A DNA stretch of 64,000 nucleotides from positions 1,736,001 to 1,800,000 of the forward strand of contig NZ_CP033107.1 of assembly GCF_003856975.1 (NCBI RefSeq). The letters run 5' to 3'. Both the position numbers and the translations under genes were made by a program. The DNA comes from Plantibacter sp. PA-3-X8. Its GTDB lineage: Bacteria; Actinomycetota; Actinomycetes; Actinomycetales; Microbacteriaceae. This document shows, piece by piece, positions 50,480-58,622 of this stretch; position 1 is the first letter of the stretch; every line of letters begins with the position of its first letter. A model generated the notes under the pieces. The model was not told the origin of the DNA. It saw only the letters and a list, made by a program, of their open reading frames with translations, and did not search any database.

Positions 50480-51744
50480 GCCAATCCTCCGGTGCTCTCG
50501 GTGATGCGTGTCGGGTTGATGCCGCTGACCGGTTTCGGGTTCCAGTCGATGGGCAGGCGGGTGAAGCGTCCGGTGCCGTGAATCGTCGCGCCGTCCGCCA
50601 GACGGAGGGCGAGCGCCTCGTAGCCGTCGGCGATCGTGTCCCAGCGGTAGACATCCGCGGCGCGCACCTGCAGGGCTGCGCCGAGGGCGGCGGTGCCCGC
50701 CTCGTCCCCCTCCGCCTGCTCGACGAGGCGGGCGACCTCGTCGGCCGTCGCGAAGAACGAGCCGGCGCTGCCGACGACCTCGTGGTTGAACACGGAGTCG
50801 AAGCCGATCACGGCCGTACCGGCACCCATGGCGCGGAGGAGCGAGGGGTTGGTTCCACCGACCGAGTGGCCGTGGACGTAGGTGAGTGCGCCGGCGTACA
50901 GCTGGTCGAGGAGCTCCTGGTCCCAGACGCCGCCCAGCAGGTGCACCCGGGGGTCGCTCGCGGCAAGGGCGGCGATGCGCTCGCTGTGCTCGGCGCCGTA
51001 CGGTGCCGAGCCGACGACCACCAGCGGGTGCCGCGCGGCACTGCGGATGAAGCCTTCGACGATCAGGTCGACGTGGTTCTCCGGTTCGAAGCGGGCGACC
51101 ACGAGGTGGAATGCACCGGCCTCGACGCCGGCACCGGAGCCGAGCAGATCCGTCCGAGGCTGCTCGAGGATCTTGGCGCCGTAGGTGAGGAGTTCGGTCG
51201 GCACGCCGAACTGCTGCTCGTAGTAGTCGGCGATCCCCGCCGCGTCCGCGATGAGGGCGTCAGCGGTGCGCACGGACCGCTCCTCCGCCCACCGGTAGTA
51301 GCGCTTGCCGGAGCCGCTCCACTTGGCGCGCTTCCACTCGAGGCCGTCGACGTGTACGGCGGTCGGGACGCCCTTGGCACGGATGACGGGGACGAAGGGC
51401 GCATTCGCCGCGTTGAAGACGAAGGCGACGTCGTTGCGTCGGGTGACCGCCATGTGGAGGACGGACAGCGCGGTGTGGCTGAGGGTCTCCAAGACCTTCT
51501 TGCGGACCGCCGGCAGGTGCACGAGTCGCATCCCGAGGTGTTCGGCCGGTTGCTCGGCCGCGGTGCGGCGGCAGTAGACGGTGACCTCGTGGCCGCGCGC
51601 GGCGAGCCTGCTGCCGATCTCCTCGACGGCGGTCTCGAATCCGCCGTAGGCAGCCGGGACCCCTCGGGTCCCGACCATCGCGATGCGAAGCGTGCCGTCG
51701 GGACGTCGGCCGTGGGCGACGGTCTTGCGTCTCGGGTCGCTCAT
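50476..51744 (-). CDS. GT4 glycosyltransferase of the DUF1972 (rhamnosyltransferase-like) type
   Basis: The 422-residue protein starts with the DUF1972 pattern RIAMVGTRGVPAAYGGFETAVEEIG, typical of WchF-like beta-1,4-rhamnosyltransferases. It continues with FVFNAANAPFVPVIRAKGVPTAVHVDGLEWKRAKWSG, a family hallmark, and a GT4 C-terminal half with GGTNPSLLRAMGAGTAVIGFDSVFNHEVVG. It adds the second sugar to a lipid-linked intermediate. ATG 51744 is the last in-frame start at the conserved N-terminus. It is the first gene of the minus operon with the CDP-alcohol enzyme. TACAGT (52124-52129) may be its distant -10. Confidence 0.88.
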   Translation of the reverse strand: MSDPRRKTVAHGRRPDGTLRIAMVGTRGVPAAYGGFETAVEEIGSRLAARGHEVTVYCRRTAAEQPAEHLGMRLVHLPAVRKKVLETLSHTALSVLHMAVTRRNDVAFVFNAANAPFVPVIRAKGVPTAVHVDGLEWKRAKWSGSGKRYYRWAEERSVRTADALIADAAGIADYYEQQFGVPTELLTYGAKILEQPRTDLLGSGAGVEAGAFHLVVARFEPENHVDLIVEGFIRSAARHPLVVVGSAPYGAEHSERIAALAASDPRVHLLGGVWDQELLDQLYAGALTYVHGHSVGGTNPSLLRAMGAGTAVIGFDSVFNHEVVGSAGSFFATADEVARLVEQAEGDEAGTAALGAALQVRAADVYRWDTIADGYEALALRLADGATIHGTGRFTRLPIDWNPKPVSGINPTRITESTGGLA

Positions 51745-52134
51745 CGGGTGGACGCGGACGTTGTTCGCAGGAAGGACTGCACGATGCTGTACATGGCTGA
51801 GTTCGGGTCTCTCATGGTCGTTCGACCGGCGCACGGGTTTCGGGTCGGTGCGGCGGTACTGCTGCCCGGCGCCTCAGGCGCCGGCGTTCGGGTATCGGGT
51901 GCTCGGTCGGGAACCGGTGTACGTCGATGATGGTGCCGCTCACGAGCGTGCGAGCGAAGCGTCCGTCGTCGGGTGAGGACGGGACGGAGGCGCGGTCGGC
52001 TCGGGTAAGCGTCGCGTGACTCGTCGCAGCTTCGGGTGCATGCGCGCGAATGGCTTCATTGACCGGGTGGGGCTCGGCGGGTTCGGGTGCCGGGAGACCC
52101 ACCAGTTCGCGGTGGTGAAGACGACTGTATCGAA
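51745..52134. other. Intergenic region upstream of the DUF1972 glycosyltransferase, no gene seen
   Basis: The frames here are not conserved and run into GT and sugar-transferase genes antisense. The region holds a 19-bp palindrome CCGGCGCCT-C-AGGCGCCGG (51866-51884) ~125 bases before the start and a candidate -10 TACAGT on the minus strand at 52124-52129, giving a long leader of ~370 nt. The leader may be regulatory. Confidence 0.45.
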
Positions 52135-52201
52135 GTGTTGTCCCCTCTGGAAGGGGATTTGTCCTCTTTTCGCAGGACACCCCTCGCTTTGGGGGCAACA
52201 C
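52135..52201. promoter_or_regulatory. Cluster of three hairpins closed by an outer stem
   Basis: GTGTTG (52135-52140) and CAACAC (52196-52201) close over three hairpins: TCCCC-N7-GGGGA (52141-52157), TGTCCT-N8-AGGACA (52160-52179) and CCCC-N7-GGGG (52180-52194). It lies between the sugar transferase stop (52218) and the TACAGT box of the next gene, so it may be operators, a cruciform or an RNA junction. Confidence 0.55.
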
Positions 52202-52217
52202 CGACAGTGGTCGTGCA

Positions 52218-53762
52218 TCAGTAGGCGCCGACCGGTTTCAGCACGACTTTGACGGTCTGCCACATGATCATCAGGTCGCCCGTGATGGACCAGTTCTCGA
52301 CGTAGTAGAGGTCCAGGCGGACGCTCTCCTCCCACGTCAGGTCGGAACGCCCGGAGACCTGCCACATGCCCGTGAGGCCTGGCTTGATGTGCAGGCGGCG
52401 GTGGACGTCCTTCTCGTATTCGGCGACCTCGCTCGCGAGCGGTGGCCGCGGGCCGACGAGACTCATGTCGCCGGTCAGGATGTTCCACAGCTGCGGGAAC
52501 TCGTCGAGGGAGTACTTGCGGAGGATGCGGCCGACGCGGGTGACCCGCGGGTCGTTCTTCATCTTGAAGAGTACGCCGTTGCCCTCGCTCTGCGCCATGA
52601 GGGCGGGGAGTGCCGCCTCGGCGTCGGTGACCATCGATCGGAACTTGAACATCGTGAACCGTTCGCCGTTCCGTCCCACGCGCTCCTGCCGGAACAGGAC
52701 CGGGCCTGGGCTGTCCAGCTTGACCGCGAGGGCGATGAGGGCCAGCAGCGGCGAGATGAGCAGCATGCCGAGGCTCGTGAGGCCGACGTCGAGTGCGCGC
52801 TTCATGATGTGGTGACCGCCCTCGAACTGCGGGATCTCCACGTGGATGAGCGGCAACTCCTCGACGGGACGGAAGTGGATGCGGGGTCCGGCGACGTCGG
52901 TGAGCCGCGCGGCGAGCACCAGCTCGGTCGCGGTGCCCTCGAGGTCCCACCCGAGCCGGCGGATGTAGTCGCTGCCGCCGTCGACGGGTCCGGCGATGAT
53001 GACCGCGTCGGCGGTGAGGTTCGCGGCGGCCTGGGCGACGCCGTCGACGTGGGCGATGACCGGTACGGATCGTCCGCGGCTCGAGAACGGCTCGGCGGTC
53101 TCCTCGTCGACGATCGCCGCACCGACGACGGTGTAGCTCATGCTGTGCTGCTTCGCGACCTGTTCGAGGACGTAGTCGACGTCGTCGCGCCGACCGACGA
53201 CCACGGTCCGTGCCGTGTACTCACCGACGCGACGGCGGCTGAGCAACCATTTGCGCCACATCCACCGTGAGGCGAGGAGAGCCAGCGTCCCCGCGGGGAG
53301 CGCGAGGATGAAGTACCCGCGCGCGATGTCGATCTTCAGGATGAGGAAGGCGATCGCGAGGATGCCGAAGGCGAAGGCGCTGGCGTTGACCACGCGCTTG
53401 TACTCGGTGACACCGGAACCGATGATGCGGCTGTCCCGTGTCCTCGTGAACCCGAGGAAGGCCAGCCACACGACGACGATGACGGCGGAGAGCAGGACGT
53501 AGAGCTGTTGGCCCTCCGGGCCGACCGGGGCGTCACCGAATCGCACGACGAACGCGGCGGAGACGGCGAAGAGCGCGATCGCGCTGTCCGTGAGGACGAC
53601 CCGACGACGGTATCGCTTCGACCACTCGCGCTGCGTCAGCGAGGCGACCGCGGCGGGGGAGGAGGCCGTACCGAGTGCGGCGGCACGACGCCGGTGCAGC
53701 CCGATGGGGCTCGCGATCGGACCGGTGATCGGGAACGCATGCTCGTTGATGTCGGTGCTCAC
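52218..53762 (-). CDS. WbaP-type polyprenyl glycosylphosphotransferase (EPS initiator)
   Basis: The 514-residue membrane protein has about four or five N-terminal helices, a CoA-binding-like middle domain (ARTVVVGRRDDVDYVLEQV) and a C-terminal bacterial sugar transferase domain: FKRALDVGLTSLGMLLISPL-type helix, GPVLFRQERVGRNGERFTMFKFRSM, LRKYSLDEFPQLWNILTGDMSLVGPRPPL and LHIKPGLTGMWQVSGRS. It puts the first sugar phosphate onto undecaprenyl phosphate. The start is uncertain: GTG 53762 is used, GTG 53879 and the ATG at 53966 are longer alternatives without conserved residues. It is divergent from the MarR gene. Confidence 0.9.
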   Translation of the reverse strand: MSTDINEHAFPITGPIASPIGLHRRRAAALGTASSPAAVASLTQREWSKRYRRRVVLTDSAIALFAVSAAFVVRFGDAPVGPEGQQLYVLLSAVIVVVWLAFLGFTRTRDSRIIGSGVTEYKRVVNASAFAFGILAIAFLILKIDIARGYFILALPAGTLALLASRWMWRKWLLSRRRVGEYTARTVVVGRRDDVDYVLEQVAKQHSMSYTVVGAAIVDEETAEPFSSRGRSVPVIAHVDGVAQAAANLTADAVIIAGPVDGGSDYIRRLGWDLEGTATELVLAARLTDVAGPRIHFRPVEELPLIHVEIPQFEGGHHIMKRALDVGLTSLGMLLISPLLALIALAVKLDSPGPVLFRQERVGRNGERFTMFKFRSMVTDAEAALPALMAQSEGNGVLFKMKNDPRVTRVGRILRKYSLDEFPQLWNILTGDMSLVGPRPPLASEVAEYEKDVHRRLHIKPGLTGMWQVSGRSDLTWEESVRLDLYYVENWSITGDLMIMWQTVKVVLKPVGAY

Positions 53763-53998
53763 GCGGTGGTCCACCGTTCCGAGGGGTGCGGGAGGGTGGC
53801 CGCGGTCCGGGTGTGCGGGCAGGGGCGTCGGAAGGTCCGACGGCGGTTCGGGTACGTCGTCATGAGGGCTGCTATCCACTTGTGGGTTCGGGTGTGGTGC
53901 TGGTGCGCGGTGCGCACGGGCGGTTCGGGCCGCCCGCGGAGAACGCGACGTCGCTCGTGTGCCCACGACCGACCGGTGATACCGGTCGAGATGAGCGT

Positions 53999-54085
53999 CC
54001 CCCTTGGATATCCCTCAACTGTAGGAAGCGGGGGTCATCGGCGGATCCCCCACTCCAGGGGGGTAACGGCCCCCAATTCTGGGGG
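53999..54085. promoter_or_regulatory. C-tract/G-tract palindrome array between WbaP-type and MarR genes
   Basis: CCCCC-ACTCCA-GGGGGG (54047-54063) and CCCCC-AATTCT-GGGGG (54070-54085) are tandem inverted repeats; CCCCC (53999) and GCGGGGG (54028-54034) enclose a third space. TACAGT on the minus strand (54018-54023) is a candidate -10 of the sugar transferase. The 486-base gap 53763-54248 has no gene. Confidence 0.55.
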
Positions 54086-54236
54086 TGAGGGCGATCCTGG
54101 ACGCGTGATTCCGTCGTCATTCATCAAATTGGCCACGGACCTCGTCGGTCGCTCTCGTCGCCACCTGGTGGGGGACAGCACGGTCCGCCGACGTCACACC
54201 GGTGGTGGGTGGCGGCTCGGCCGTACGCTCAGCGAC

Positions 54237-54242
54237 TACATT
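54237..54242 (+). promoter_or_regulatory. -10 box, leaderless promoter of the MarR gene
   Basis: TACATT ends exactly 6 nt before the ATG at 54249, with no ribosome site. Confidence 0.5.
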
Positions 54243-54248
54243 GGTGCC

Positions 54249-54734
54249 ATGGATGGAGCGCGCGCGACCGATGGCGTGATCGCCGACGCCGCCCGCGATC
54301 CCATGGCCGATTGGCCCACCGGACGCCTCCTGTCCACGGCGTCACGACTGATCGAGCACACCTGGCAGCAGGCCCTGGACGGCATCGGGGTGACCCACGC
54401 CGGTCTCATCGTGCTGCACCTGCTCGACAGCGGCCCCGCCAGTCAGAAGGAGCTCGCCCGACGAGCCCGCGTCCAGAACCAGACGATGTCACGCACGCTC
54501 GACCGACTGGAGCGGGCCGGCCACATCGAGCGCATCGCCGCGGCCGACGACCGTCGTCGTCACGTGGTGAGCCGGACGCCGGCGGGCGATGAGGCCTGGC
54601 TGGCCGCGCATCGGCTCGAGGCCGACGTCTTCCCGGAACTACCCGACGAGTCGGCGTTGCGGTCCCAGCTGCTCGCGATCATCCGTTCGGGTGAGTCCGC
54701 CCGTTGGTCGCCCGAGGACGTCGAACCCGCCTGA
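54249..54734 (+). CDS. MarR family transcriptional regulator
   Basis: The 161-residue protein has a MarR winged helix: GLIVLHLLDSGPASQKELARRARVQNQTMSRTLDRLERAGHIERIAAADDRRRHVVSRTPAGDEA. N-terminal residues 1-30 are variable. MarR proteins bind small phenolic or other ligands and repress nearby genes; here the divergent promoter with the C/G-tract palindromes leads to the EPS initiator gene, so the EPS initiator is a plausible target. This is inference only. Confidence 0.85.
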   Translation: MDGARATDGVIADAARDPMADWPTGRLLSTASRLIEHTWQQALDGIGVTHAGLIVLHLLDSGPASQKELARRARVQNQTMSRTLDRLERAGHIERIAAADDRRRHVVSRTPAGDEAWLAAHRLEADVFPELPDESALRSQLLAIIRSGESARWSPEDVEPA

Positions 54735-54799
54735 CCTGCCTGCCGGGCCGCCCTTCCCCGGTCACTGAGCGTGCCCCCGGTCACACTGAGCTCGCCCCC

Positions 54800-54932
54800 G
54801 GTCACTGAGCCTGTCGAAGTGCCCGGAGGAACCGTTGCGATGCGCAGGTGCCCACCCGGGGCTGTCCTTCGACGGGCTCAGGGACCGTTCCAGGTCCGGG
54901 TGCACCTCTCCCGGTCGCTGAGCTTGTCGAAG
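54800..54932. repeat. Dispersed palindromic repeat, one full unit plus a half
   Basis: GGTCACTGAGCCTGTCGAAG (54800-54819) and CTTCGACGGGCTCAGGGACC (54867-54886) form a full unit. A second left arm GGTCGCTGAGCTTGTCGAAG begins at 54913 and its right arm has decayed (ACTTCGGGTGTCC near 54980). The stretch 54735-55089 has no gene. Confidence 0.85.
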
Positions 54933-55089
54933 CGCCCACGAGGAACCTTCATGATGCGAGGGCGTCCGGCCGGGGCGGCACTTCGGGTGTCCGTTCAGGG
55001 GCACGCCCAGGCGCACCCGTGCCCCGTCCGGGGGGGATTCGAGCTGGTGCTCCGGGACGAGAGTGGCTAGTGTGATCAAAGTTTCTATT

Positions 55090-55103
55090 GTGACTGTTGT
55101 GAC
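55090..55103 (+). promoter_or_regulatory. Direct repeat GTGAC-N4-GTGAC upstream of the NlpC/P60 gene
   Basis: The two GTGAC blocks in an AT-richer spot (TTGTGACTGTTGTGACAGG) recall the direct-repeat sites of the MtrA response regulator, which controls NlpC/P60 hydrolases in other actinobacteria. The match is loose. Confidence 0.35.
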
Positions 55104-55158
55104 AGGATGACGGCCGCGACCCGCCGAGCTCGCCGTGATCGTGTCGTCGGACTGGAGA

Positions 55159-56454
55159 ATGATGACCCCCGCACGAACGCCCGGTGCGCAGTACGGCCGC
55201 CGCCGTCCCTGGCTGGCGATGGCCCTCTCGGTCGGCGTCGTCACGGCGTCACTCACCGTCGGTGCCTTGCCCGCCCACGCGGACGACTATCCGAGCTGGG
55301 CCGATGTCGAAGCGGCCAAGTCGAGCGAGTCCGCGAAGGCCGCCGAGATCACGAACATCACCGCACTCATCACCTCGCTGCAGGAGCAGTCCGACGCCGC
55401 GTTCCGCACGGCGCAGATCGCCGCCGAGGCCTATCGTCAGGCGCAGGACGCCGTGACCGAGGCGACCGCCCGCGAGTCGGCGCTGCGCGAGCAGGCCGAG
55501 GCCGCTGCGGCCGCCGCCAAGGTCTCGAAGCAGCGCGCCGGAGCGCTCATCGCGCAGCTGTCGCGTGGCGGCGGTGGCGACGTCTCGCTCGACCTCGTCC
55601 TCGGCGCTGGGAAGTCCGACGACCTGCTGTCCCGGCTGTCGGTCATGGACAAGCTGGGCGAACGGAACGCCGCTAGCTACGCCGAGGCGGTGACCGACCG
55701 CAACGCGGCGAGCGGCCTGACCGACCAGGCGGAGGTGGCGAAGACGGAACGCGAACGTCTCGAGGGCGAAGCACAGACGAAGTACGACGAGGCGGAGAGC
55801 GCCTCGGCGGCGGCATCCGCAGCGGTTGCAGCCCAGGAGCAGCAGGCCGACCAGCTCTACGCGCAGCTCGCCTCCCTGAAGAACACCACTGCCGAGACCG
55901 AGCGCGGGTACGCGGCCGGTGAGTCCGCTCGCCAGGCAGCGGAAGCGGCGGCAGCAGCGGCTGCTGCTGCCGCGGCCAACACCCCTCCTGCTTCGTCCGG
56001 CGGTTCGTCCGGCGGCGGTGGATCGAGTGGCGGCGGCGGCGCGTCCAGCGGTGGCGGCGGCGGCTCGGTCGCACCTCCGGACTCCGCCGGCGTCGAGTCG
56101 GCGATCGCCTTCGCGCTCGCCCAGGTCGGCAAGGGCTACCAGCTCGGCGGTTCCGGGCCGAACGTCTGGGACTGCTCGGGCCTCACCCGCGCGGCCTACG
56201 GGAGCGGCATCGGGACGCACTCGGCGACGAACCAGTACTACACGATGCAGTCGCAGGGACGCCTCGTGCCCTACAGCCAGAAGCAGCGGGGCGACCTCAT
56301 CTTCTGGTCGAGCGGCTACGACTACTACCACGTCGCCATCTACCTCGGGAACGGCCAGATCGTCGAAGCGGCCAACGAGCGGGCCGGCACCCGGGTCGGC
56401 GGCATCTGGGGATCCGGCGACGTCGCACCCTACGTCGGTCGCCCGACGGGTTGA
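55159..56454 (+). CDS. Secreted NlpC/P60 peptidoglycan hydrolase
   Basis: The 431-residue protein has a signal peptide (cleavage about 41, PAHA|DD) and a long Ala/Glu/Lys coiled-coil region (~45-265: SALREQAEAAAAAAKVSKQRAG-like). A Gly/Ser linker leads to a C-terminal NlpC/P60 domain (~315-431) with WDCSGLTRAAY (Cys339), ... YYHVAIYLGNG (His391) and RVGGIWG. It cleaves stem peptides, as RipA-like enzymes do at division. The coiled coil may inhibit or direct it. Start ATG 55159 or 55162 with GGAG close upstream. Confidence 0.92.
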   Translation: MMTPARTPGAQYGRRRPWLAMALSVGVVTASLTVGALPAHADDYPSWADVEAAKSSESAKAAEITNITALITSLQEQSDAAFRTAQIAAEAYRQAQDAVTEATARESALREQAEAAAAAAKVSKQRAGALIAQLSRGGGGDVSLDLVLGAGKSDDLLSRLSVMDKLGERNAASYAEAVTDRNAASGLTDQAEVAKTERERLEGEAQTKYDEAESASAAASAAVAAQEQQADQLYAQLASLKNTTAETERGYAAGESARQAAEAAAAAAAAAAANTPPASSGGSSGGGGSSGGGGASSGGGGGSVAPPDSAGVESAIAFALAQVGKGYQLGGSGPNVWDCSGLTRAAYGSGIGTHSATNQYYTMQSQGRLVPYSQKQRGDLIFWSSGYDYYHVAIYLGNGQIVEAANERAGTRVGGIWGSGDVAPYVGRPTG

Positions 56455-56458
56455 TCCC

Positions 56459-56836
56459 ATGAGCTCCGCCGAGGTCGACGCCTACCTCGCCTCCCTCACG
56501 CACCAGCTGAAGCCGGCGGTCGTGCGGCTGCGCGAGGCGATCATGGCCTCGGACGAGGGCATGTCGGAGCACCTCAAGTGGAAGGCGCCGAGCTTCGTCT
56601 ACGACGGCGAGGACCGCGTCACCTTCGCTCTGCACCCGGCGAACCGCATCCGGATCATCCTGCACCGGGGCGCGCATCAGCGGGACGACAGCGACGCCTT
56701 CCGGTTCGACGACCCCTCCGGACTGGTGGTGTGGGCGGCACCCGACCGCGGTGTCGTCACCTTCTCCAGCATCGAAGCGGCGGCGGATGCCGAGCCCGCC
56801 CTGCTCGAACTCATCGGGCGCTGGGTGCGGGCCTGA
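56459..56836 (+). CDS. DUF1801 domain protein
   Basis: The 125-residue soluble protein shows the DUF1801 layout: SSAEVDAYLASLTHQLKPAVVRLREAIMASDEGMSEHLKWKAPSFVYDGEDRVTFALHPANRIRIILHRG, then GLVVWAAPDRGVVTFSSIEAAADAE. DUF1801 proteins resemble YdhG/iron-chaperone-like folds, with uncertain role. It starts 4 bases after the NlpC/P60 stop codon, so it may be co-transcribed. Confidence 0.8.
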   Translation: MSSAEVDAYLASLTHQLKPAVVRLREAIMASDEGMSEHLKWKAPSFVYDGEDRVTFALHPANRIRIILHRGAHQRDDSDAFRFDDPSGLVVWAAPDRGVVTFSSIEAAADAEPALLELIGRWVRA

Positions 56837-56938
56837 CACCCGTCGACGAGCGCGGGAGCACGCGGTCGGCGAGCCGTCGTATGATCGACTGCCGAGCGGG
56901 CGACAGCGCACCGACGGACCGGCGGTGAAGGAGGCCTC

Positions 56939-58141
56939 GTGCGCAGTGCCGTGCTCGGCCTCGTGCTGCTCGTCATCGGGACGATCGCGATCCTCACCGG
57001 TGTCCTCCCCGCCCCGGAGGCCCTCGGCATCGCCGACCGCGTCTGGCCGATCCTCCTGTTCGTCGTCGCGATCACCGTCGTCGCCGAACTCGCTGCGGAC
57101 GCCGGCCTGTTCACCCTCGTCGCCTCGCGGCTCGTGCGCTGGGGCCGGGGGAGCACCTGGTTGCTCTGGCTGCTCGTCGTCGCGCTGGCCACGCTCAGCA
57201 CCGTCTTCCTCTCGCTCGACACCACGGCCGTCCTCCTGACGCCGGTCGTCATCACGCTCGCGAGGCACGCCGGGCTGTCGCCGGTGCCGTTCGCCCTGAC
57301 CACCGTCTGGCTGGCATGCACGGCGTCGCTGCTGCTGCCGGTGTCGAACCTCACCAACCTCCTCGCGGAGCACGCGATCGACGAGGCCGCCACGGCCTCG
57401 GGTGGCGGTCCGCTCGGCCCTGGCGGATTCGCAGCGCTCATGGTCGTCCCCGCGATCATCGCGGTCGTGGTCCCGTGCGTGGTCCTCGCGATCGTGTACC
57501 GCCGTCAGCTCGCCGGTGCCTACACGGTGGACGTGGAGGCGCAGGACGACGACCGGGTGCTGCTGTGGACGTCCGGGCTCGTCGTGCTCGTGCTCCTGCC
57601 GCTGCTGGTGTCCGGCATCCCGGTGTGGATGTCGGCGCTCGGTGCGGCGGTGATCCTCGTGGTCGTCTTCCTCATCCGGCGTCCCGGGGCGCTCCGTCCG
57701 GCCCTCGTTCCGTGGCAGCTCGTCCTGCTCGCCTCAGGACTGTTCCTCGTGGTGGAGGCGGCTCACGCCCTCGGGCTCGCGCGGGCGCTCGCGTCCATCG
57801 CGGGGACCGGCGACTCGCTCCTGGCGCTCCTGCAGCTGGCGGGGGTCGGCATGGCGAGCGCCAACCTCGTCGACAACCTCCCGGCGTACCTGGCCCTCGA
57901 GCCGGTGGCCGGCGACCCCGTGCGCTTCGCGGCACTGCTCATCGGCGTGAACGCGGGCGCGCTCATCACCCCGTGGGCGGCGCTCGCGACGCTGCTCTGG
58001 CACGCGCGGCTCACCGCGGCGGACGTCGAGTTCGGTTGGGGCCGGTTCATCGCGCTCGGCTTCGTGGTCGCCCCGCTGACGGTCGCCCTCGCCACCGTCG
58101 GGCTCTGGCTGGCCCACGGTGCCGGCGCGATGCTCCCGTGA
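56939..58141 (+). CDS. SLC13/ArsB-like anion permease
   Basis: The 400-residue membrane protein has about 11 helices and the SLC13/ArsB pattern: LLFVVAITVVAELAADAGLF, STVFLSLDTTAVLLTPVVITLARH, LVWLACTASLLLPVSNLTNLLAEHA, then MASANLVDNLPAYLALEP and GVNAGALITPWAALATLLW. The two NLTN- and NLVDNLP-like loops are the signature. It moves an oxyanion or dicarboxylate; substrate unknown. AAGGAGG precedes the GTG, and TATGAT at 56880-56885 is a near-consensus -10. Confidence 0.88.
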   Translation: MRSAVLGLVLLVIGTIAILTGVLPAPEALGIADRVWPILLFVVAITVVAELAADAGLFTLVASRLVRWGRGSTWLLWLLVVALATLSTVFLSLDTTAVLLTPVVITLARHAGLSPVPFALTTVWLACTASLLLPVSNLTNLLAEHAIDEAATASGGGPLGPGGFAALMVVPAIIAVVVPCVVLAIVYRRQLAGAYTVDVEAQDDDRVLLWTSGLVVLVLLPLLVSGIPVWMSALGAAVILVVVFLIRRPGALRPALVPWQLVLLASGLFLVVEAAHALGLARALASIAGTGDSLLALLQLAGVGMASANLVDNLPAYLALEPVAGDPVRFAALLIGVNAGALITPWAALATLLWHARLTAADVEFGWGRFIALGFVVAPLTVALATVGLWLAHGAGAMLP

Positions 58142-58156
58142 CTTCCCACGCCGCCC

Positions 58157-58531
58157 TCAATGCTCGTGGCGTGCGTCCGCCGCCCGACGCCGCTCCAACA
58201 GCTCCGTGACGATCCGGTCGATGAGCTCGAAGGGGATCGGCCGGCTGAACGGGAACTGCAGCGTGTCCTTCGCGGCCCGGTAGTCGGCGACGGCGTTCTG
58301 GAGGGGGCCGTCGAACGGCGGGATCGAGTACAGGGCGATGTGGTGCTTCCAGGCGCCGAGGTAGAGCAGGTAGCGGTCGTCGAGCATGAACGTCGGCATG
58401 CCGTAGCGGATGGCCTCGGTGACTCCAGGCACGATGCGGTGGACGCGGAGTCGGATCTCCTCGATGGCGTCCGCGGCGTCGGTGGGTTGCGCGGCGAGGT
58501 AGTCGTCGATCGTTGTGGGTGCACCCGGCAT
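58157..58531 (-). CDS. DUF1801 family protein (YdhG-like)
   Basis: The 124-residue soluble protein has TIDDYLAAQPTDAADAIEEIRLRVHRIVPGVTEAIRYGMPTFMLDDRYLLYLGAWKHHIALYSIPPFDG, the DUF1801/YdhG layout, with KDTLQFPFSRPIPFELIDRIV at the end. Its function is not established. CGAGGAG precedes the start. It is convergent with the permease across 15 bases. Confidence 0.85.
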   Translation of the reverse strand: MPGAPTTIDDYLAAQPTDAADAIEEIRLRVHRIVPGVTEAIRYGMPTFMLDDRYLLYLGAWKHHIALYSIPPFDGPLQNAVADYRAAKDTLQFPFSRPIPFELIDRIVTELLERRRAADARHEH

Positions 58532-58622
58532 GTCTCTCCTCGTCGGAACGGAGACGGCACGGGAGCCCCTGCCCCCGTGCCGTCATCGTCCCATGTCCGC
58601 GTCTCGCGCAACAGTGGTGGTT

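Noticed and set aside
52135..52201. tRNA-like cloverleaf
   Set aside because: Stem lengths and loops do not match D, anticodon or T arms, there is no CCA end, and G/C tracts dominate.
51812..52201. 129-residue minus-strand frame upstream of the DUF1972 glycosyltransferase
   Set aside because: It begins inside the hairpin cluster with a GTG, has no ribosome site, and has low-complexity Arg/Pro/His content.
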